In this document: positions 33,983 through 45,470 of the stretch, in pieces
How the letters are laid out: every line of letters begins with the position of its first letter
Position numbering within the stretch: the stretch's first letter is position 1
Assembly: GCF_051106095.1 (NCBI RefSeq)
Contig: NC_135787.1
Span: forward strand, 174,181,001 to 174,245,000
Reading direction: 5' to 3'
Length of the DNA stretch: 64,000 bases
Source: Pogona vitticeps
Taxonomy: Eukaryota > Chordata > Lepidosauria > Squamata > Agamidae
Program-made: the position numbers and the translations under genes
The notes under the pieces: model-generated
Told to the model about the DNA's origin: nothing
What the model saw: only the letters and a program-made list of their open reading frames with translations
Database searches by the model: none

Positions 33983-35330
33983 CACTGTGAATAAGGAGAC
34001 ACTCATTTTGTGAAATTAGGTTTGCAAGGATCATCAACAGAAATCTAAGTAAACAAATAGCCCCACAAAATTAATCGTTACATGTGCATTTATAAATCCA
34101 GCTGGAAAGTCCCAAGGCACACTGTAGCAGCCATATCATGAGAAAAGATCAAGAACTTTGCAAAGGGAAATAAAGCGAGGCAGAGTTTTGAGACTGAATT
34201 TGGCTGGATTCTGGATATACAGTATTTGTAACTGAGGCTGCATATCTAAACATTCGGAAAGAGCATGTTTTATGGTTATCAGAAGAGAGATGCTTGTCCC
34301 CCAAACCCAAAACTGAATTATTTTATGTTTTGCACACAGCGTACACTACACACACCGCCCTGATTTGAGCTACGCACCCAAATTATGCCAATATAGAATC
34401 ATACCACTTTCAGCCTTCAAAACCCTGCACAGACACTTGATCTGACTTCTGTAGGTTTTATTTTTCTATTGTCCTCTCAAAACATATGTGTCCTCATAAC
34501 TTTTTATGAGCACGAACCAATGTTTATTCTGAAATTTCTTGCCACAATATTTGTCTTTCAACATGAAGGTGTCAGGCTTTATACAGCATCATCTTTCACC
34601 ATAAATTCATTGGGTGTTTGATCTTTCTTAAGGTAAATTACGTTTTTATTTACACTTTGTAACAAGAAAGTCACTTGAGCTTCTTCTTAGTTTCAAACAG
34701 CATTACTACACTGTTGTGGTGATTAAAAAATTTAATATTTAAAAAATATTTAAAATATTTAAATTTTTTACCTCAGACCATTTCCTTCCTTCCGTTTTGT
34801 TAAACTCGGCAAGGATGATGATGAAGAAATGCAGAGAAGCAAGAAAGGAAAAACACGGTATGATGCGAAGAAGTTTAAGAACTGACACTTAAACTCATCA
34901 CCTGCCAAGAAGTCTCCATGCGTTGCTTAGCAACCAGGTATCAGAGACAGAACCATGTTCAACGATGAACGAGGGGGGGGAAGCGTGTCTTTTATACTTG
35001 CCAAATCCTAGTACAGTATACAAAAGCCCTGCAAATTCCTGACTTCACTGTAGACTTCTGCGTTGTGGCTCAGTGGTGGGAAACAATTTCGTTGCTACGC
35101 GGGAGAAAGGGGAACGAAACAGAAATCTCCCCTCTACCTCTGAAGTTGTGGTATTTCCCAAGCCGATCCATTCTGCTCCCGAGCTAAAGGGGGAGACAAT
35201 ATAGAATCTATGGCAATGGTTACAGCACCGAAGGGACAGCCGGCGTTCCTTTCCATTTTTTTCTTTTGGCCCTAGAGAAGAGGCAACCTAATGGGGTCGG
35301 GCCACTGCGCCTCTTTGTAATCTCACCTGA
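33983..35330. other. Intergenic sequence upstream of NDUFB2
   Basis: AT-rich, unique-looking sequence without recognisable exons or well-preserved repeats. GC rises from about 35100 into the NDUFB2 promoter. Confidence 0.4.
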
Positions 35331-35720
35331 ATATGACTCAAATTGGAACGCCCCAAAAGCGAGGCCGGCGGAATAGCCAATCAGGGCTCGGGTTCTTGGG
35401 AGGCGCCGTGTAGCCAATGGCAGAAAGCGACATTGCGGGCGGGTGAAGGGCTCCGCCGGCGGCCGCCAGGATGATTGGGCCTCTGTGTCGAGGGGCCGGG
35501 GGTCTCCGCCTCGTCGCGGGGCTCCTTCGCGCCCGAAGTGGCACCGGTGTCGTGTCAGGAGTCCGGCGGTAAGTGGAGGAACCTGGCGGGCCAGGGAGGC
35601 GGGGGAAAGCTCGCAGAGGAGGGGGGGTTACGCTCTCCTTGTTAAGGGAGAGCAGAGGGCGGCGGCGGGGGGGGAGCCGAGGTACCTCCGGGGTGAACGT
35701 TAGGCACGAGGTAGCGAGCG
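35330..35720 (+). promoter_or_regulatory. NDUFB2: NDUFB2 CpG-island promoter with two CCAAT boxes
   Basis: CpG-dense stretch over exon 1. Two CCAAT boxes lie at 35377-35381 (AGCCAATCAG, the NF-Y consensus) and 35414-35418 (AGCCAATGG), 94 and 57 bases before the start codon. There is no TATA box, as expected of a housekeeping mitochondrial gene. The island could also drive the minus-strand vWA gene divergently, if that gene has a far 5' exon. Confidence 0.75.
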
Positions 35721-38700
35721 TGAGAAGCAGTGCGGTGCAGGGGTTAGAGCTGTGTAGAATGAGCGGCTGGGAGCAGTGGCTTGTGAAGCTCGCTGGGTGA
35801 CCTTGAGGCAGGGGTTCAAAAGGGGCCGACCCCACAGGGCTGTTGTTAATTTTTTAAAAAAAATAGGTCGGTAAAGAGAGGTGAAGGAGTGCTTAACCCC
35901 GTGGTTCCCAACCTTGAGTCTTCAGGTGTTTTTTTGGACGGCAATTCTCAGAAGCCTTTCACCACTGGCTGTGCCGGTCAGGAGTTCTGGGAGTTGCCGT
36001 TAAAGAACATCTGGAGACCCAAGGTTAGGAACGACTGGCCTAGCCGGCTGGAGGGCATTGACATGCGATAGGATATAAGTAACAGTAACACTCTAAGAAG
36101 CGAACAGTAACGGGTATGTGCCTCTATGTTCGTGAATCGAGCCAGATAGAAAAATCTCTTTTCTTTACTTCGTTTTGCAACCCCAGCCTGTCTGTGTAAG
36201 ATCTGGAAAGGGAAACAGGGTTGTCACTAAAAGCGGTAGGTTGGGTACATAATTCAGTTTGGGGTTACCATTCCTTTATGGGTGTGCTTTGAGACTGTGC
36301 AGCTTGTCCAGGGCCACATAAGGCACAGTAGGGAATTGAACTTCCAACCTCTTGCTCCACAGCCAGATACCTAAACCACTGAGCAATCCAATGACGCCCC
36401 AGAGTTATATAGTCCTGCGGATGTTCATGGAGTATGACCAGCATAGCATAGCCAGTGGATGGGGCTTGCAACTCTACAGGTGGAGGGTTGCAGGTTGCCT
36501 CTTGTTGGTGAAAAAAAAAACAAAAAAACACCAACCTTCCAGAGAAAACCAGCGATGAATTTTTAATGAAAGGACCTGTGACCTTGGCTCTGGTACTTGT
36601 ATCTGTCTAACTGTCCGTATACCACCTCATTAGTGCAAAACACTATTCTAGGTGATTTAACAAGTTAAAACACAGTACAAGAAAAACTAAACAAACAGTT
36701 AATAACAGTATAAAAACCTGATGGCACCAGAACAATTTACAAAAGTGGCTGGACCAGAGGCAAGAAAAATATCTGCTCGGATCAGTATGAAAGGCCTCCC
36801 TAAAGGGAAATGTTTTAAGTTTTCTTCTGAACAAAAGACAGGGAGCCAGGTGTAGCTCCTCTGGGAGCTGATTCCATAAATTTGGAGCCACCATGGAGAA
36901 TGCCCTGCCTCTAGTAGAAGAGTTTTTGTGTCCCTTGTGGTGACCACAGAGAGGAGCCTGGTCTGGAAAGATCTGGTCGATGGGGCAGGTGACACTGGGA
37001 TCAGAGGTTGCAACAAGTTAATGTGGTTCAAAACTGTGGAGTGCTATGTACTGTATTGATCTTGTTTCTTAATTCTTAGGTTGAGGCCACTCACCTGAAC
37101 TGCTCTTTTCCAAGTTTCTAGTTGATCCCAGGATTACCTATTCAGGCATGGATAGATCTGGGATCAGTTGCTCTTAATTCCAAGGATATGTTATGGAAAA
37201 GTGCCTTATAAACTCAAAACAATTGTCCATTTAATTCCAGACAGTGATATTTCTGGTGTCTCAGGGGTTTTCCTTGGATAATTTTGAAGAGAAAGGTGGG
37301 GTAACATTTTTTTAAAATAAAATACAAAGGATATCTTTGTAGTTACATGTGTTCAGAAAATGATACTACTTTTTAAAAGAAGCAGATATTCCCAAGAAAT
37401 GAAACTTATCTAGTTTTTAACATAAGCCTGTTTATATTTCTATTCATGGATTTTGCCTTGTAGTTCCAGTGAACATGGTGAATTTTCCTACCGCCAGGCA
37501 CCAAAGATAACCCGGTACCAGATCATCGTGTCTGAATCAGTTAGTGGCTTCATGTGGTTCTGGATCCTGTGGCACTGCTGGCATGATTATGATGAAGTGC
37601 TGGTGAGGACTTAAGTGGGCTGGAAAGGAGTATACAGCAGTAACATTAAGGTGCCATCTCCTGTAGAGAGGTACTGATTGTACATTCCCAAATCCCTGTG
37701 CTTGGTAAGAAATGATAAATGCAAGCTCAGTACAGTGGTGCCCCGTAAGACTATTGCCTCGCGGGATGATTAATCCGCAAGATGATTGTTTTTTGCGATC
37801 ACTGTTGCGCTGTGCAAGATGATGTTTTTTATGGACGATTTTCGCAAGACGGCGATTTTTCCCCATTGGAACGCATTAAATAGATTTCAGTGCATTCCAA
37901 TGGGGAACCGTGTTTCGAAAGACGATGTTTTCGCAAGACAGCATTTTTCTATGGACGATTTTCGGAAGACGACGATTTTTCCCCATTGGAACGCATTAAA
38001 TAGGTTTCAGTGCATTCCAATGGGGAACCGCATTTCGAAAGACGATGTTTTCGCAAGACAGTGTTTTTCACTGAACGAATTAACATCGTCTTGTGAGGCA
38101 CCACTGTAAATTGTTGCATCCTGTTCTCTGGTGGTGATGGTGGTAGTGTTGGCGTGACAGGAATAGCATTAAGGGTTCTGAAGCTATTGTATTGAATACT
38201 TCAACATTAACATTTGCATACTGGCTAATGAGAATGAGAACTAGAATCTAACATGTTTGGAGAGCACCAGATTGACCTGCAAAATTCTAAGCAAAATGTT
38301 AGTCAACCCTACTATAGCTAACATCTTCCCAAGTCAGGTTCTTAGATTTTTTTCTTCTTCCAGTAGCCCAAAATAATCAAAATGGACTCCTTGATCAGGT
38401 AAAAAAAAAAAGCAGCAAGTTACCTTCAAGCAATCCAAAGCTTTATTCGGTTGTTATCCACAATGGAATGATTGTAAAAATCAGGGCATAACTCAGTATA
38501 ATTTATTTTACATTCCTGAAGTCCAGAGAATAAAAAAATGAAACTCCTAAGGAGTTTACATGCTGATTTTAGTATACTCTTAGGAGCTTTGGTTTTTTTT
38601 TTTTCTTGCGGAGATACTTGAAGTCCCAATTAGAACTTTGATGCTGCTCAAATTGACTGGTATACTGGGTTCCTAATTTAATCAATTAATTTATGTTTAT

Positions 38701-39619
38701 TTATTTTCCAACTTTTACCCGCCCCTCTAGATTCAGTGAATCTACTCAGGGTGGAGTAAAAGTGGGAGTATGTCTTTTTAAATGAAAAGAAGGCAGCAAA
38801 AAGCTGCATGAATTCTCCACACCTTATAGATGACTGAGACTACATCATGGGGGACTAAATTTTAAACCCAGCCTGCGTCTGTGAGTTAGGAGGAACTTGA
38901 TCTCAGAATCACATAATTTGCCATGTCTATAATACTGGAAGATATGATTTTTTAAACTTGTTCTAAAATGTTGAAATTTCTAGGTAGGTAGCTGTGTTTG
39001 TCTGGTGCAACAACAATGAATTTTGTGATACCTTGGAAGACTAGCAAGTTTTTTTTAATATAACATTTATGCATTGAAGAATTTTGCGAACTATAAAAAC
39101 TTATGCAAGATGAAACTTTTCCCTAAAGTCATAATAATATAATAGAAGATAACCAAGTTTCAGGAAATTTGCTGGTATTATTTAGCAGCGTGAACAATCT
39201 AAAATTATTATAATTCCAATTTATGAGAAAGGTGATGCCTCCCAACTCAATAATTATAGGCCATAAGTCTTCCTGCCAGTATTGGTAAACTCTATTCCAA
39301 ATTTCTTCTCACCAAACTATCTTGGGTGCAATCTCAAAATCTCCTGGAATGGAACCAATTGGCTTTCATGCTGGTGCATCCACTACCGATCATGTTTTCC
39401 TATTATCAGAAATGTGTAGCCTGCATAATTAACTTGTAAGCTGCCCAGAGAGTGCTTGAAGCACTATGGGGCGGTATATAAGCTGCACGCTTTGCTTTGC
39501 TTTTACTGTTTGTGGCTGGCTTATACTTTTCTCTTCACCTCCAACAGGGCCATTTTCCTTATCCAGATGTGACTCAGTGGACAGATGAAGAACTAGGAAT
39601 CCCTTCTGATGATGAATAG
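35471..39619 (+). CDS. NDUFB2: NDUFB2, mitochondrial complex I accessory subunit B2 (AGGG)
   Basis: Coding exons 35471-35568, 37464-37602 and 39548-39619 join in frame (the CG|T codon spans intron 1; intron 2 is phase 0) to 102 residues; human has 105. The N-terminus ([15 protein letters not shown]...) is Arg-rich and lacks acidic residues, as in a mitochondrial presequence. The mature part carries a single membrane segment, [15 protein letters not shown], and the conserved end [20 protein letters not shown], close to the human protein. The product is a single-pass inner-membrane subunit of the NADH:ubiquinone oxidoreductase membrane arm and has no catalytic role. Exon 3 continues past the stop to a donor at about 39631, and a 3'UTR exon follows at 40417. 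Position between ADCK2 and BRAF matches mammals. Confidence 0.95.
35899..36037. mobile_element. hAT hairpin MITE, older copy
   Basis: CCGTGGTTCCCAACCTTGAG and CCCAAGGTTAGGAACGACTG form inverted ends around GGAGTTCTGGGAGTTGCCGT. The flanks GCTTAACC and GCCTAGCC match at 6 of 8 bases, consistent with an aged 8-bp target duplication. Same family as 41839-41970. In intron 1 of NDUFB2. Confidence 0.7.
36290..36400 (-). repeat. tRNA-derived SINE fragment
   Basis: GGGAATTGAACTTCCAACCT and CCACAGCCAGATACCTAAAC are the reversed head of the tRNA-like SINE also seen at 61625-61765. Confidence 0.55.
36603..37050 (-). mobile_element. L2/CR1-like LINE 3' fragment
   Basis: On the minus strand a frame reads [20 protein letters not shown] and [14 protein letters not shown], a typical C-terminus of an L2-like ORF2, followed by 3'UTR-like sequence with CACCTAGAATAGTG. 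In intron 1 of NDUFB2, antisense. Confidence 0.65.
37733..38106. mobile_element. Mariner-type MITE with internal 120-bp duplication
   Basis: CAGTGGTGCCCCGTAAGAC and GTCTTGTGAGGCACCACTG ends, flanked by TA (37731-37732 and 38107-38108). The interior contains two copies of a 120-bp unit beginning ATGGACGATTTTCG at 37831 and 37951, nearly identical. In intron 2 of NDUFB2. Confidence 0.85.
39185..39500 (+). mobile_element. Decayed LINE RT fragment followed by SINE/L2-type tail
   Basis: 39190-39420 encodes, with interruptions, an RT-like stretch containing AATTATAGGCC (NNYRP) and GGAACCAATTGGCTTTC. It is followed by GAGAGTGCTTGAAGCACTAT and GGGCGGTATATAAG. Whether the two parts are one element is unclear. 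It ends about 50 bases before NDUFB2 exon 3. Confidence 0.45.
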
Positions 39620-40416
39620 ATCTGTTCCAAAGTAAGGGTTCCAAATTTTTAAAAAAGTTACCCTAAGTCAATGTTAAAATACAATATAAAAGCATTCAGA
39701 ACATGAAGTCATAATGTTGAGATAGTGTTTGTTTCCTGAATTTAGACAGATGAGGTGCACTTGAAGTATTGACACTTGTGTCAAATTAAGGGGAAGGTGT
39801 CTCTCTGTGGTAGTGTACATACAAAAGATCCCAGGTTCATTTCCCAGCATCTCAAGGTGGGGTTGGAAGAACCCTTGCAAGTCTATATGTAGCATGCCTT
39901 ATGTTCTGATTCAGTGTAACTTAATCCTCAGTCGAAAGTACATGTAACAGCATATGCCCATGTTTGTGTTTCTCTTTGTCTATTCTAGCTTGTAAACAGG
40001 ATTTTTAAAAAATGAAACTAAAGTGTAATGTATACTTACGGTATTGTTCAACTTTTAACTGAAGATATTCAGTTACACTCTTTTCTCCAACCTCATGCCC
40101 TTCAGATGGATTAAGACGATGGCTCCCATCTGCCTCACCCAGTACTGTCAGTGACTGAGGATGATAGGACTTGTAGTTCAGACAACAGCAGACCATCAAT
40201 TTGGAAAAGACTTGTTCTACAAGATAACTGTGATGCTAGAGATAGGGTGGGTTGCTTTTTTCATGCTGTAGGATGCTGTAATCAGCCCTGCAGGAGACTA
40301 AGCAGGATGCCCTGAGCTTATTCATCCTGCATGACTTTTCTTGGTTCCAAGTATTTGGATTTGCATACACAGAAGGAAAATCAGTTAAACTTACTATCTG
40401 TCTTTATTGCTTGCAG

Positions 40417-40505
40417 ATGTCCGGGAGCAGACCTACAGAAATGAATGCTTCACTTTCTATAGACTTCGAATTCAAATTATAAATAAAACTAGAAAACACA
40501 GCTCA
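40417..40505 (+). other. NDUFB2: NDUFB2 3'UTR terminal exon with poly(A) signal
   Basis: Acceptor TTTATTGCTTGCAG at 40403-40416. No coding, since the stop lies in exon 3. AATAAA at 40482-40487. A donor CCAAA|GTAAGG at about 39631 pairs with it. Human NDUFB2 likewise has more than three exons. Confidence 0.6.
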
Positions 40506-40538
40506 TTCTGTGGAAGTTCAGTGGAACACTCTGTAGGG

Positions 40539-40852
40539 CAGTGGTCCCCAACCTTTCTGATACCACAAATCGGTTGGGGGAGGACAGGGTCTGTGTGCGG
40601 GGAAGGTGGGGCACCCTGCATTTGTGTGCATGTGCGAACAGGTGGGGTGCACATGTGCAAAGGGGCGGAGGGGCACTTGCACAGGTGGGTGCACACGTGT
40701 GTGGGTGCAAAGGGGTGGGGCTCTTGGTGCACACACACATGCATGAAGGGGCTGTGTGTGGGGGAATGCGCACGGGGTGGGTGGGAGATCTGTCTCTGTG
40801 GCCCAGGCCGTGGACTGGCACTGGGCCACGGACCATGGGTTGGGGACCCCTG
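40539..40852. mobile_element. hAT MITE with perfect 8-bp target duplication
   Basis: Ends CAGTGGTCCCCAACC and GGTTGGGGACCCCTG. CTGTAGGG lies at 40531-40538 and 40853-40860. It sits about 50 bases past the NDUFB2 poly(A) signal. It provides the reference termini for the two copies bounding the composite block. Confidence 0.9.
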
Positions 40853-41328
40853 CTGTAGGGGATGTAACATGAATAGATCCGTGTTGCATTTGAAACTTGT
40901 ACTTTTAATACTTGTTCTCCTGCTTATGCATCATCTTTCTCTCATGAGATCCCTGATTATTAGGGGCACCCTCACATGGGTGTCCTGATCTAGATAAACA
41001 CCATATGTTCAACTGTAAATAAAAAGGCTGTGCTCAATGCTGCATGTAGTGCAAAGTTTTGAAGGAGAGAGGAGTTCTTTCACAAGTAGTGCACTTTTTC
41101 AGGGAGCTTAACGGTTGTACATAATCTGAAAATCACAGCCAAGTAATTCCTCCACCCTTTATCCCCATCAACATTTGGTATTTTGGGTTCCATAAGAAAT
41201 TCTGTGCTCTGTTAACAAAGATACAGTAATTTATACATGAACATAGTACTGCAGAACTTTTTAAGAAAAGCCCTTCCTCCGGAATATTCCATTCAGTTTT
41301 AGGCACCATGCTTGCTTGAATTACAGTA

Positions 41329-42180
41329 CAGTGGTGCCTCGACGGACGACCATAATCCATTCCAGAATATGGGCGTAACTTGAAATGGTCGTAAATTGAA
41401 GCACCACTTCCCATAGGAATACACTGAAAACCCATTAATCTGTTCTGGCTGAAAAAAATAAACAAACAAAAAATGATCAGAGCAAGCCCCATCAGAACAT
41501 GATGGGTCTGGGAAAAATATCACACACCCCCACATAGCCAGCCCCTTTAGAACATGACAGGGCTGGAAAAAAAATCACAAAACACCCACCCACCCCAATA
41601 TAGCCAGCCCGATCGGAACACGACGGGGCTGAAAAAAAATCACAAAACACACACACACACACCCCACACAGCCCCATCGGAACGTGATGGGGCTGAAAAA
41701 ACGCACCAAAAAACATCACAGCACAGAAACATAATCCCCCCAAACCCACCCTGCAAATCCCTGTAAATGTAGTCACCAAGAAGCAGAAAGCAGCACCAGG
41801 CAGTCCCAAGCCTCTCTGCAAACGCACATACTCTAACCCAGTGGTCCCCAACCTTGGGCCTCCAGATGTTCTTGGACTTCAACTCCCAGAAATCCTGGCA
41901 GCAGAGGTGGTGAAGGCTTCTGGGAGTTGTAGTCCAAGAACATCTGGAGGCCCAAGGTTGGGGACCACTGCTCTAACCGTTGGGACAAAAGAGCTACAAA
42001 GAAGCTCTTCGCCGACCAAAGGTTAGTACTCTAATTTGAATTCCCTGCCTTTTTTCCATGCCTCTTTTCTGTTTGCAACTTGAAGCTCTGGCCACAAGTC
42101 AAACCAAAATTTTGCAGCTGGAGCTGGTCACGATTCGAAATGGTCATATATCGGGACGGTCGTAAGTCGAGGCACCACTG
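41329..42180. mobile_element. Mariner-type element carrying a nested hAT MITE and internal tandem repeats
   Basis: CAGTGGTGCCTCGACGGACG and CGTAAGTCGAGGCACCACTG ends with TA flanks (41327-41328, 42181-42182), 852 bp. Between about 41470 and 41700 a unit of roughly 60 bp containing GGAACACGACGGGGCTGAAAA-like sequence repeats about four times. A 132-bp hAT MITE (41839-41970) is inserted inside. Confidence 0.85.
41839..41970. mobile_element. Near-perfect hairpin hAT MITE, nested
   Basis: CAGTGGTCCCCAACCTTGGG and CCCAAGGTTGGGGACCACTG, with inverted repeats extending through CTCCAGATGTTCTTGGACT. The perfect 8-bp duplication CTCTAACC lies at 41831-41838 and 41971-41978. Young insertion into the mariner-type element. 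Confidence 0.95.
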
Positions 42181-42439
42181 TACTGTAAGACTTTAGAGAT
42201 GAATGTGAGCAGAAATAAAATTCTCATTGACAGCATCTTACAATTAAATAAGTTACCTAGAGAGATAGTGAGTTCTTCAGGCAGAAACTGGACAACCAGA
42301 CATATACTGTAGTGGGAATGCTTTGCTATGGTTCTTTTTAAAAAGGACTTCTGTAGCGTTGCTTTCAGTCGTTTGTTCAACAGCTGTAATTCATCTGTGA
42401 CTCACACTCTCACACAGACTGTTCTCCATGCAATCAGTC

Positions 42440-42445
42440 TTTATT
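42440..42445 (-). terminator. BRAF: Candidate distal poly(A) signal for BRAF X1
   Basis: AATAAA on the minus strand with a GU-rich element 20-40 bases downstream. First strong site toward NDUFB2. Confidence 0.4.
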
Positions 42446-44454
42446 ATAGCAGTATTCACATCAAATACATAGAACTTTAACCTTTTATATAATACAGAGT
42501 TCTTTAAATAACTTTACACAAATATTTTTTCAATCTCAATTTTCAACTATCAAACTTTTATGTTAAGTCTCCATGCTCTCTAAATCAAACTGGACAATAT
42601 TTCCCACTGTACAAATTTACATGAGAGAAAATGCTTCAAAATACAAATGAAGGTAATTCAGGCTAAAGGATTTAACGGGAAAAGAGAACTGCAGTTGATT
42701 TGAATAAGCATGTACTGTGAATAAGCAGGGAGAAAAAGCAGCAGTGATCTATGAAATGGAAAGCAAAAAACATTTTCTGTGAATTACAAATAGATACAGG
42801 CCTTGAAACATTTCAGTTTCTGCATTGTCATTTTTTTTTAAAAAGTAACAATGGATATCAGTTTTCTGGAGAAAGAACCAATTATTAGAAATGATAGGCT
42901 TGTAAAGACAAAACATCTTGTGATACATATAGCTTCAAGGAATGCTGGGTTAGGATATATATATTTCACTTAACTAATTGAAACACTATACACACTCCTT
43001 TTCACCAGCCTGCTGGAATAATCTAGTTAACTATTTTGGTTGACTTTTGCAATCACTTCCATAGCATCTTTCCAGAGCATGCCAAGAGTTGACAAGTTTG
43101 AAGACTGCTTGTCATTTCAAAGAGCAGCAAGACAACAGTTCTAAGTTTGTATCAGTGGCCTCTCTTGCCTCAGTGTTTTCCAAAAGTTTCATCTACCTAT
43201 ACACCAAGTATGCTTGCCAAGCATAACAGAATCTCACTTCCTATAGCAGAGACAAATGGACAAAAAGAATCGTTAGCAATTGAACTCTCTTCCTATATCA
43301 AAACTCTGAAGTGGCAAACAGCTTGCAAACAATAACTCCTAATATATTTTTAGGTTCTCTCAAGCTGATTCTGACTTATGGCAACCCTTTCCAGGCGTTT
43401 CTAGATACAGAGCCCTCAGAACTGGTTACTGGTCCCTGGGGATGTTCTGGGTGTGCTGTATTAAAGCTCAGCACTGGAATGATACTGAATAAAGCAATGG
43501 TGAGAAAGTTCTGAACTTCTTTTCTTTTGCTAGCTAACTAAAAAGAATGAACACGGTGAACAGCACCTGCATAATCAAACAGATGGGAGGCTACAAACTC
43601 TTCTCAAACTAACAAAACAAACACAGAGCACTGGGCAGAAAAGGCAGGTAAATTCAACAGAAAACCAGAAAACTGACTTCTGTTTCCAGTTGCTTAGAAG
43701 CAACCCTTTTGTCCATCACTGGTCCCTAGTAGCCAGGAGAGCTGCTGATTACATGAACTACCTATGTGGGCTAGAAGGGCTATTGCAGTCCAGTGGTTGG
43801 GCAAGCAGTCCTTGCTTTTCAACTGGCACATACTTCTATGAAAATATGCTCTCTCAATGCAAATACATGCTGTCACAAGCCGGAAGCAGAAGCACCTACT
43901 TTATTCCCTAAAAAGCAGGTGTCCGTGAAAAGCCTGATCGCCTGCATCAGTCATACAGTCCGGGACTTTTTTGGGGGAGCAAGAAGAGAGTTCCGCTGCT
44001 ACCATATAAAACTTTCTTTCAAGCCAGGAACTTACATTACAAAAGGAAAGAAAGCTCTGGGGAGCTTATGGTCTGTTTAGTTACTATATGAACAAAAGGA
44101 ATAAACTCACTCCAAGGGAGGAAATAAAATATGGCAACACAAGCTGGTCACTGCCAGGTTTCCGTCACAGAAAGGAGAAGAAAAGAGGGAGGGAGGAAGA
44201 TTTGGAAGGAATGAGGGTTTTTTTTAAAACCATTCACAGCTTTGAATTTCAAAATATGTGTATTGCACTTAAATTTTAACATTTATGTCACACATTATTT
44301 CAGTGTGGCCCCATGCTCTCATGTGGAACAGCTCCTACATTTCCCCACACTGCTCTTGCCCTGGTTGCATTTTTTCTTTCACTTTTGAAACAAACCTGAA
44401 AAATGTTTCCCACCCAACTCCAGGCCTGTGAACGACAAGGTCCTTACATATTTG

Positions 44455-44575
44455 TGCAGCCTTCCCTAACTAGATGTCCTTCAGATGTGTTGGACCATGT
44501 CTCCCAATATAAATGGAATTATAGGAGGTTTTCCCCAAAACATCTGGAGAGCACCTACTTGGGGAAAGTTGTTTT
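44455..44575. repeat. Decayed hAT hairpin MITE
   Basis: CTAGATGTCCTTCAGATGTG...TGGACCATGTCTCCCA and AACATCTGGAGAGCACC...GGGGAAAG resemble the ends of the hairpin MITE family with 'GGACTACAACTCCCA'. Confidence 0.4.
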
Positions 44576-44926
44576 GCTGGAAGGATTACACATAATGTAT
44601 TTTAAAAAACCCATGCTCAACCATAAACCAAAACAGCGCCTCTAGTCACTCTCTACTCAGAAAGAAAAAGTAATTCTAATAAGATGTCTTACATACAAAA
44701 AATATGGTTGGTACTAGTAAATAATCAGAGGATGAGTGAGAAACAGACATGGCTGTTTGGGTAATTCCTCAGGCAATTTCAGAATGTTCTCAGACCCCTT
44801 CCAGCTGTTGAAAGAGACCACCACCCCCAATCCCTCTCTCCCACACAGGGTCTCTGACTTTATGACACTTCTTTGGACGGAGAATGTACTGACCATGCAC
44901 TGGGACTTCTTTTTGGACATTCAGAA

Positions 44927-45170
44927 GCCTCATGGTGCAGTACAAAAACTGCAGCACTGCAGTGAAGCTTCTGTCACAACCTGAGTTCGATCCTGGGCTC
45001 AGGGCTGACTCAGCCTTCCATCTTTCTGAGGTTGGTAAATTGAGTATCCAGGTTTTTTTTGGGGGGGGGGGGACATGTAGCCTGCATAATTAAAAGTTAA
45101 ACTGCTCAAAAAGTGCTTTAAGCACTATGGGGTGGTATATAAATGATATATAAGCAACACACTTTGCTTT
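44927..45170 (+). repeat. tRNA-derived SINE with L2-like tail
   Basis: GCCTCATGGTGCAGTACAAA, GAGTTCGATCCTGGGCTCAG, GACTCAGCCTTCCATCTTTC, AAAGTGCTTTAAGCACTATG and GGTGGTATATAAATG follow the order of the copy at 33176-33435. Confidence 0.75.
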
Positions 45171-45225
45171 GAATATTTTACACAATTTGCTACCTTAAAA
45201 CACTGTCCAAAATCTAGTAGTACTA

Positions 45226-45470
45226 CCATGTTTCCCCGAAAATAAGACAGGGTCTTACATTAATTTTTGCTCCAAAAAGGCATTATGGCTAATTTTCAGG
45301 GGATGTTTTATTTTGCAGTCATGTCATCTTCTGATTGCTGCACAATGGTGGAGGGCAGGGTTTCACTTAACTAGGGCTTATTTTGGGGGTAGGGCTTATA
45401 TTACGAGCATCCTGAAAAAACATACTAGGGCTTATTTTCAGGTTAGGTTTTATTTTTCAGGGAAACAGGG
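45226..45470. mobile_element. TA-flanked MITE, second copy of the 12346 family
   Basis: CCATGTTTCCCCGAAAATAA and TTTTCAGGGAAACAGGG ends, TA on both sides, about 85-90% like the copy at 12346-12620 by eye, with a deletion in the middle. Confidence 0.75.

Noticed and set aside
35220-35835. Minus-strand proline/arginine-rich ORFs over the NDUFB2 promoter
   Set aside because: GC-driven open frames opposite exon 1; no domain or splice support.
40407-40988. 193-codon ORF after the NDUFB2 acceptor
   Set aside because: The NDUFB2 stop is already in exon 3, and the frame runs through a hAT MITE; it is untranslated sequence plus repeat.
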